Shown here: positions 60,941 through 64,000 of the stretch, one piece after another
Layout: every line of letters begins with the position of its first letter
Position numbering within the stretch: the stretch's first letter is position 1
Origin: an uncultured Pseudomonadales bacterium
GTDB lineage: Bacteria > Pseudomonadota > Gammaproteobacteria > Pseudomonadales > Pseudohongiellaceae
DNA: 64,000 nt
Direction: 5' to 3'
NCBI GenBank assembly: GCA_949372635.1
Contig: CASIAB010000010.1
Span: forward strand, 144,870 to 208,869
Notes under the pieces: generated by a model
The model's database searches: none
The model's input: the letters and a program-made list of their open reading frames with translations, nothing else
Told to the model about the DNA's origin: nothing
Program-made: the position numbers and the translations under genes

Positions 60941-61765
60941 CTATCTCATTGTTATTGCGCGGCATTGCAATAAATAAAGTTGCTCATCATCAAATGCCCA
61001 TTCGATATCAATATGCTCACCGTAGATAGCCTCGCAGTCTAGAGCAAGTCTGTGCAAGCTATTCAGCTGATCCTCATTAAGGCAGAGAGAGCTTTGCCTA
61101 ATCTGGTCGACTTCCTGCTCTATCGTCTCGCCTTCAGCTATCGCAACGAGTTCGATATCTTTGTCGCCCAACACTAGCTCAAGTATGTTCCCCTCACTAG
61201 ATATGCGAAAGCTGTCGGGAACAACCATGCCAGCAACCACAGCCTCACCTAAGCCCCAGCTGGCTTCGATATACCGTTCATACCTATGCGTAATTGGATT
61301 CTTGGTAAACATAACGCCGGCAACTTCGCTCAGTATCTGGTGTTGAATAACAACGGCTATAGCGGGCTCGCCTTCAACGCCCATCTTAGCGCGATAGGCA
61401 ACCGCTTCTGCTGTATAGGCAGAGGCATGAACTTGCTTTATAGCCGTTATCATAGACTCGGCATCCGTGACATTCAGCACTGTTAGATGCTGACCGGCAA
61501 AACTAGCATTCACTGAGTCTTCCCCTACTGCACTTGAGCGAACGGCTGCAGCAGGTGCGACTTCTGCAAACAAGCGAGCTATATTAGCCTTAGCCGCCTC
61601 GTCTCCACTGGCAATTGCACTAACAAGATCAACTGCTAGAGCATAACCTCTAGGGGCTGGTAAATCAGCTCTCAGCCCGAAGCCTAAGCTGACACACTTT
61701 CCTCCAAACCGCGCCTCCTCGACAGCATCTTCGAGGAGTACAGCGCTACTAACTTGAGCACTCAA
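60941..61765 (-). CDS. ATP-grasp subunit of a split PEP-synthase-like dikinase
   Basis: 274 residues equal to the N-terminal nucleotide-binding domain of PEP synthase/PPDK (PF01326), encoded alone. It shows FGGKCVSLGFGLRADLPAPRG, the VRSSAVGEDSVNASFAGQH block with Arg76, VVIQHQILSEVAGVMFTKNP, EASWGLGEAVVAGMVVPD and the C-terminal IDIEWAFDDEQLYLLQCR. It would use ATP to form a phosphohistidine on the partner at 61762-63417. The start overlaps that gene's stop (ATGA). Two-subunit forms with this division include phenylphosphate synthase of anaerobic phenol degraders. Confidence 0.85.
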   Translation of the reverse strand: MSAQVSSAVLLEDAVEEARFGGKCVSLGFGLRADLPAPRGYALAVDLVSAIASGDEAAKANIARLFAEVAPAAAVRSSAVGEDSVNASFAGQHLTVLNVTDAESMITAIKQVHASAYTAEAVAYRAKMGVEGEPAIAVVIQHQILSEVAGVMFTKNPITHRYERYIEASWGLGEAVVAGMVVPDSFRISSEGNILELVLGDKDIELVAIAEGETIEQEVDQIRQSSLCLNEDQLNSLHRLALDCEAIYGEHIDIEWAFDDEQLYLLQCRAITMR

Positions 61766-63417
61766 AGGATATCAACCTCCCCTGTGCCGCCATTCACTCG
61801 AATCTTGTCGCCATCCTTTATAGATTGACTAGCATTCTTCGTACCCACAACCCCCGGAATACCAAATTCGCGACTAACGATAGCAGCATGGCTAAGAATT
61901 CCTCCCCTATCGGTGACCAAAGCTCCAATGATTGGAAGTACCACATTGAAACCCGCTGAAGTATTCTTGGTGACAAGTATGTCTCCTTTCTCGAGACGAT
62001 CAAAATCCCGTGTACTAAGAATCACCTTGGCAGTTCCTTCATAGATTCCTGGGCTCACCGCTAGGCCACTGATCTGTTGAGTAGGTTCTTTCGGCTCGTC
62101 GAAGACATTTCCCATTACTAAGCCAAATGCTCTCAGAGTAGGTTGAATCTTACGAGGTAACAATTCCAGTAGCGGCGGGCCGGCAGGAGGATCACCTAGA
62201 AATTCCGGCACCTCATCAATATCTTTTGTTAGACGCCATTCACGTCTTTCCGATAAGTCCTCATCAGTGGCAGTAGACTCCCCTTTCAACAGGCCTATTA
62301 GCTCCTCATGGGAGGCGTCCAGCGAGAGCTCTGCATTGGAGAGAATATCTTCCTCAAAAAGTCGGCGCCCTGCTTCTAAAATCGCACAACGCGAGATGCC
62401 CGCTCCCCATATATCGTTGTATATGCCTCGCTCATCTCGCATCCTATTTACAAGTCTTGCATCCGCGAGACATAGGTCAAAATCGACTCTATCTTCTTCA
62501 GAGATTTTCTCTCTGATTATTTGCTCCAAATCGGCATCGAATTCGGACTCGCTAGCTGGCTCCATAGCTTCGAAAATCCTCGCCATGATGATATTCGGAG
62601 ACTCGCGTAAGGTTTTCTCGGATATACAATATCCGCCAATCAGCATGTGTCCCGCGATAACAAGGTAGTCTTCTAAGACAGCGTTAATTTGTGCGTTCTC
62701 ACGTAATTCATTCAACGCAGCTTCTGACTCCTGCTTCATGAGCTCTTTCTTAATAATACCCGCCACGGTAATAGCTTCTACCACTGCGACCAATTGCTCT
62801 CCCCCAATTCCCTTCGATACTGCCGTTGAACCTTTTAACAGGGGAGCGATATCAACAGCAGATAGTCCTGAGGCAAGAGTAGCAACATCCAAGAAGCGAC
62901 CGACCGGCATCAATGAACCAACGGAATACTTGTGATGGCGATAGACCATTTCCTCGGCATTCACGAAGCAAGCCTCTAGATGCGCGATTAATTCCTGCCT
63001 GTCAAGCTTCGTCAATTCAATTGATTGCAGCAAGGTATTTCGTGCTATCGAATCTTTCTTAAGCTCGTCCCATTCAGCTAGGTCTAGCAGCCAGCGACGT
63101 GACTCCATTGACTCATGAGCGGCCTTAACATACGCTCGAAGCTTAGGATGAACATGGAACATGACTTTCATCAGCCAGTTCGCAGGAAGCTTACCGCCGG
63201 GCTTCCCCATCAAGCCGACTTGCTGCATGAAGAAGAACCCATGTATGAAAGCTGGCTGTAAGCGATCTAGTAGAATCCCGTATTTTTCCAAGCTTTCATG
63301 AAACCCTCTCGGCAATCCTTCGAAACATTGACAGGAATATGGAGTCATCGCTCCACTGCTATGCGTGGTATCCAAGGTCCAGGTACCGGGGCCAGGCGCT
63401 TCAAATTTCCGCTCCAT
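61762..63417 (-). CDS. PEP-utilising His-domain/substrate-domain subunit of a split dikinase
   Basis: 551 residues. The last 90 residues form the swivelling phosphohistidine domain (PF00391): ISGLAVSPGIYEGTAKVILS, then GGILSHAAIVSREFGIPGVV with catalytic His510. The first 400 residues (TWTLDTTHSSGAMTPYSCQC, RHHKYSVGSLMPVGRFLD) resemble the substrate-binding part of rifampin-phosphotransferase-like proteins. In those enzymes one chain carries ATP-grasp, substrate and His domains; here ATP-grasp is a separate, downstream gene. The substrate is unknown. The MFS gene ends 14 nt upstream, so the three are one operon. Confidence 0.8.
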   Translation of the reverse strand: MERKFEAPGPGTWTLDTTHSSGAMTPYSCQCFEGLPRGFHESLEKYGILLDRLQPAFIHGFFFMQQVGLMGKPGGKLPANWLMKVMFHVHPKLRAYVKAAHESMESRRWLLDLAEWDELKKDSIARNTLLQSIELTKLDRQELIAHLEACFVNAEEMVYRHHKYSVGSLMPVGRFLDVATLASGLSAVDIAPLLKGSTAVSKGIGGEQLVAVVEAITVAGIIKKELMKQESEAALNELRENAQINAVLEDYLVIAGHMLIGGYCISEKTLRESPNIIMARIFEAMEPASESEFDADLEQIIREKISEEDRVDFDLCLADARLVNRMRDERGIYNDIWGAGISRCAILEAGRRLFEEDILSNAELSLDASHEELIGLLKGESTATDEDLSERREWRLTKDIDEVPEFLGDPPAGPPLLELLPRKIQPTLRAFGLVMGNVFDEPKEPTQQISGLAVSPGIYEGTAKVILSTRDFDRLEKGDILVTKNTSAGFNVVLPIIGALVTDRGGILSHAAIVSREFGIPGVVGTKNASQSIKDGDKIRVNGGTGEVDIL

Positions 63418-63431
63418 TACCTTCTCCCTAT

Positions 63432-64000
63432 CTATTGTGAGTCCAAAATGGGAACTGCTTTTTTACTCGAGACCGGCAAGAGGAAAGTCGCCATCAGTAC
63501 AATAATTAACGCACCTGAATAGTACGGAATCATCGACAAGTGCTGCTCTAGAGTGGTTGTAGATTCTGACCCGAGGCGTAAAGAAAGAATTGAAATTCCC
63601 AGAGCGCCACCGAAATAGCGCATAGTGCTCAAGCCTCCAGCCGCCATGCCTGCTTTCTCCTTCTCGATAGCTAACATGCCTGCCGCCTGAACTACAGGAC
63701 CAGCCATTCCACCACCGAAACCCATTAAGGCCATAGGGACGATTACATCCATCGGCACCAGCGCTGATCCAAGATCAGAATATAGGTAAAGGCCGAAGAT
63801 ATTAATGCAAGCAGCCAACACAGCGGTATAGCGAATCCCAATTAGCCGGCCCACTGCTGCAGACATAGGACCGCCCAGCATCATACAAATTGTCATTGCC
63901 GTTAAAGCGCCAGCAATTTCTATTTCTGTAACCTGCCGAACATCGACGAAGAAAATGGGCAGCTGGAATAACAACGCATACATGGTGAAATTACCAAACG
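63432..64000 (-). CDS. MFS transporter (DHA2/EmrB-like), partial at window end
   Basis: The C-terminal 189 residues are in the window; the frame continues past 64000 (FGNFTMYALLFQLPIFF spans the edge). Five or six hydrophobic segments and the pattern MALMGFGGGMAGPVVQAAGM, MAAGGLSTMRYFGGALGISI fit a drug:H+ antiporter-2 type MFS exporter. It is the first visible gene of an operon with the split dikinase, hinting at export linked to modification of a small molecule. The N-terminal half and start are outside. Confidence 0.82.
   Translation of the reverse strand, partial: FGNFTMYALLFQLPIFFVDVRQVTEIEIAGALTAMTICMMLGGPMSAAVGRLIGIRYTAVLAACINIFGLYLYSDLGSALVPMDVIVPMALMGFGGGMAGPVVQAAGMLAIEKEKAGMAAGGLSTMRYFGGALGISILSLRLGSESTTTLEQHLSMIPYYSGALIIVLMATFLLPVSSKKAVPILDSQ

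Overview
The window looks like a chromosomal segment of a gammaproteobacterium, most likely a free-living, probably marine, relative of Pseudomonadales/Cellvibrionales-type lineages. The basis is gene content and order. tusDCBE-cysG-serS-crcB-lolA-ftsK-trxB-aat-bpt-infA-clpA-clpS-cspD, then nudJ-mnmA-hflD-purB-roxA and pabB-thrH-cysH-cysB, is the order I recall from Pseudomonas chromosomes. An rluE/moaEDC block sits where isocitrate dehydrogenase genes would be expected. I cannot name a genus.

Layout. 1-24 kb is dense housekeeping DNA: a tRNA-Ser, yccA, the tRNA 2-thiolation relay (tusDCBE, with its end enzyme mnmA at 17.8 kb), siroheme synthesis, seryl-tRNA synthetase, lipoprotein transport, chromosome segregation, thioredoxin reductase, the N-end-rule set (aat, bpt, clpS, clpA), molybdopterin synthase genes, purine and folate steps. 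24-28 kb is a sulfur-assimilation locus (cysH, cysB, a TauE/SafE permease) plus a 5'-nucleotidase. 28.8-38 kb carries argD, an epoxide-hydrolase-like membrane-anchored protein, an AbgT transporter, a TPR protein, glpE, a damaged HTH regulator and an NhaC antiporter. 38-60 kb is an AT-rich, loosely packed accessory region of small secreted or membrane proteins (Sel1 repeats, Calx-beta, lipoprotein, ceramidase-like, acyltransferase, pseudoazurin, Oar-like TonB receptor, CIA30, ferredoxin-like folds). 60.9-64 kb is a three-gene operon: MFS exporter, a PEP-utilising His-domain protein, and a separate ATP-grasp subunit.

The most unusual feature is a dispersed, always plus-strand sequence module in 38-60 kb. 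It has a consensus core close to CCCGATAAGTCAGAATGG followed by TTCCATTGC and, about 10 nt later, TACTATT. At least nine copies are visible, several 31-39 nt upstream of the start of a secreted-protein gene. Repeatedly, a tiny signal-peptide-like ORF (pattern M-K-K-L-L-x-T-I-x-x-L-C-F) starts exactly on the stop codon of the preceding gene, upstream of the module. The unit (gene end, truncated signal peptide, spacer, box, next gene) looks like a repeat-bounded cassette or duplicated-gene arrangement.

At least ten genes are interrupted by single-base indels, mostly insertions. Those in core genes, including the essential serS, have recognisable protein on both sides. This points to uncorrected read errors in the assembly, not to real gene decay. 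I therefore report such genes over their full repaired extent. Some accessory ORFs (lost start codons, in-frame stops, truncated paralogues) look genuinely degenerate.
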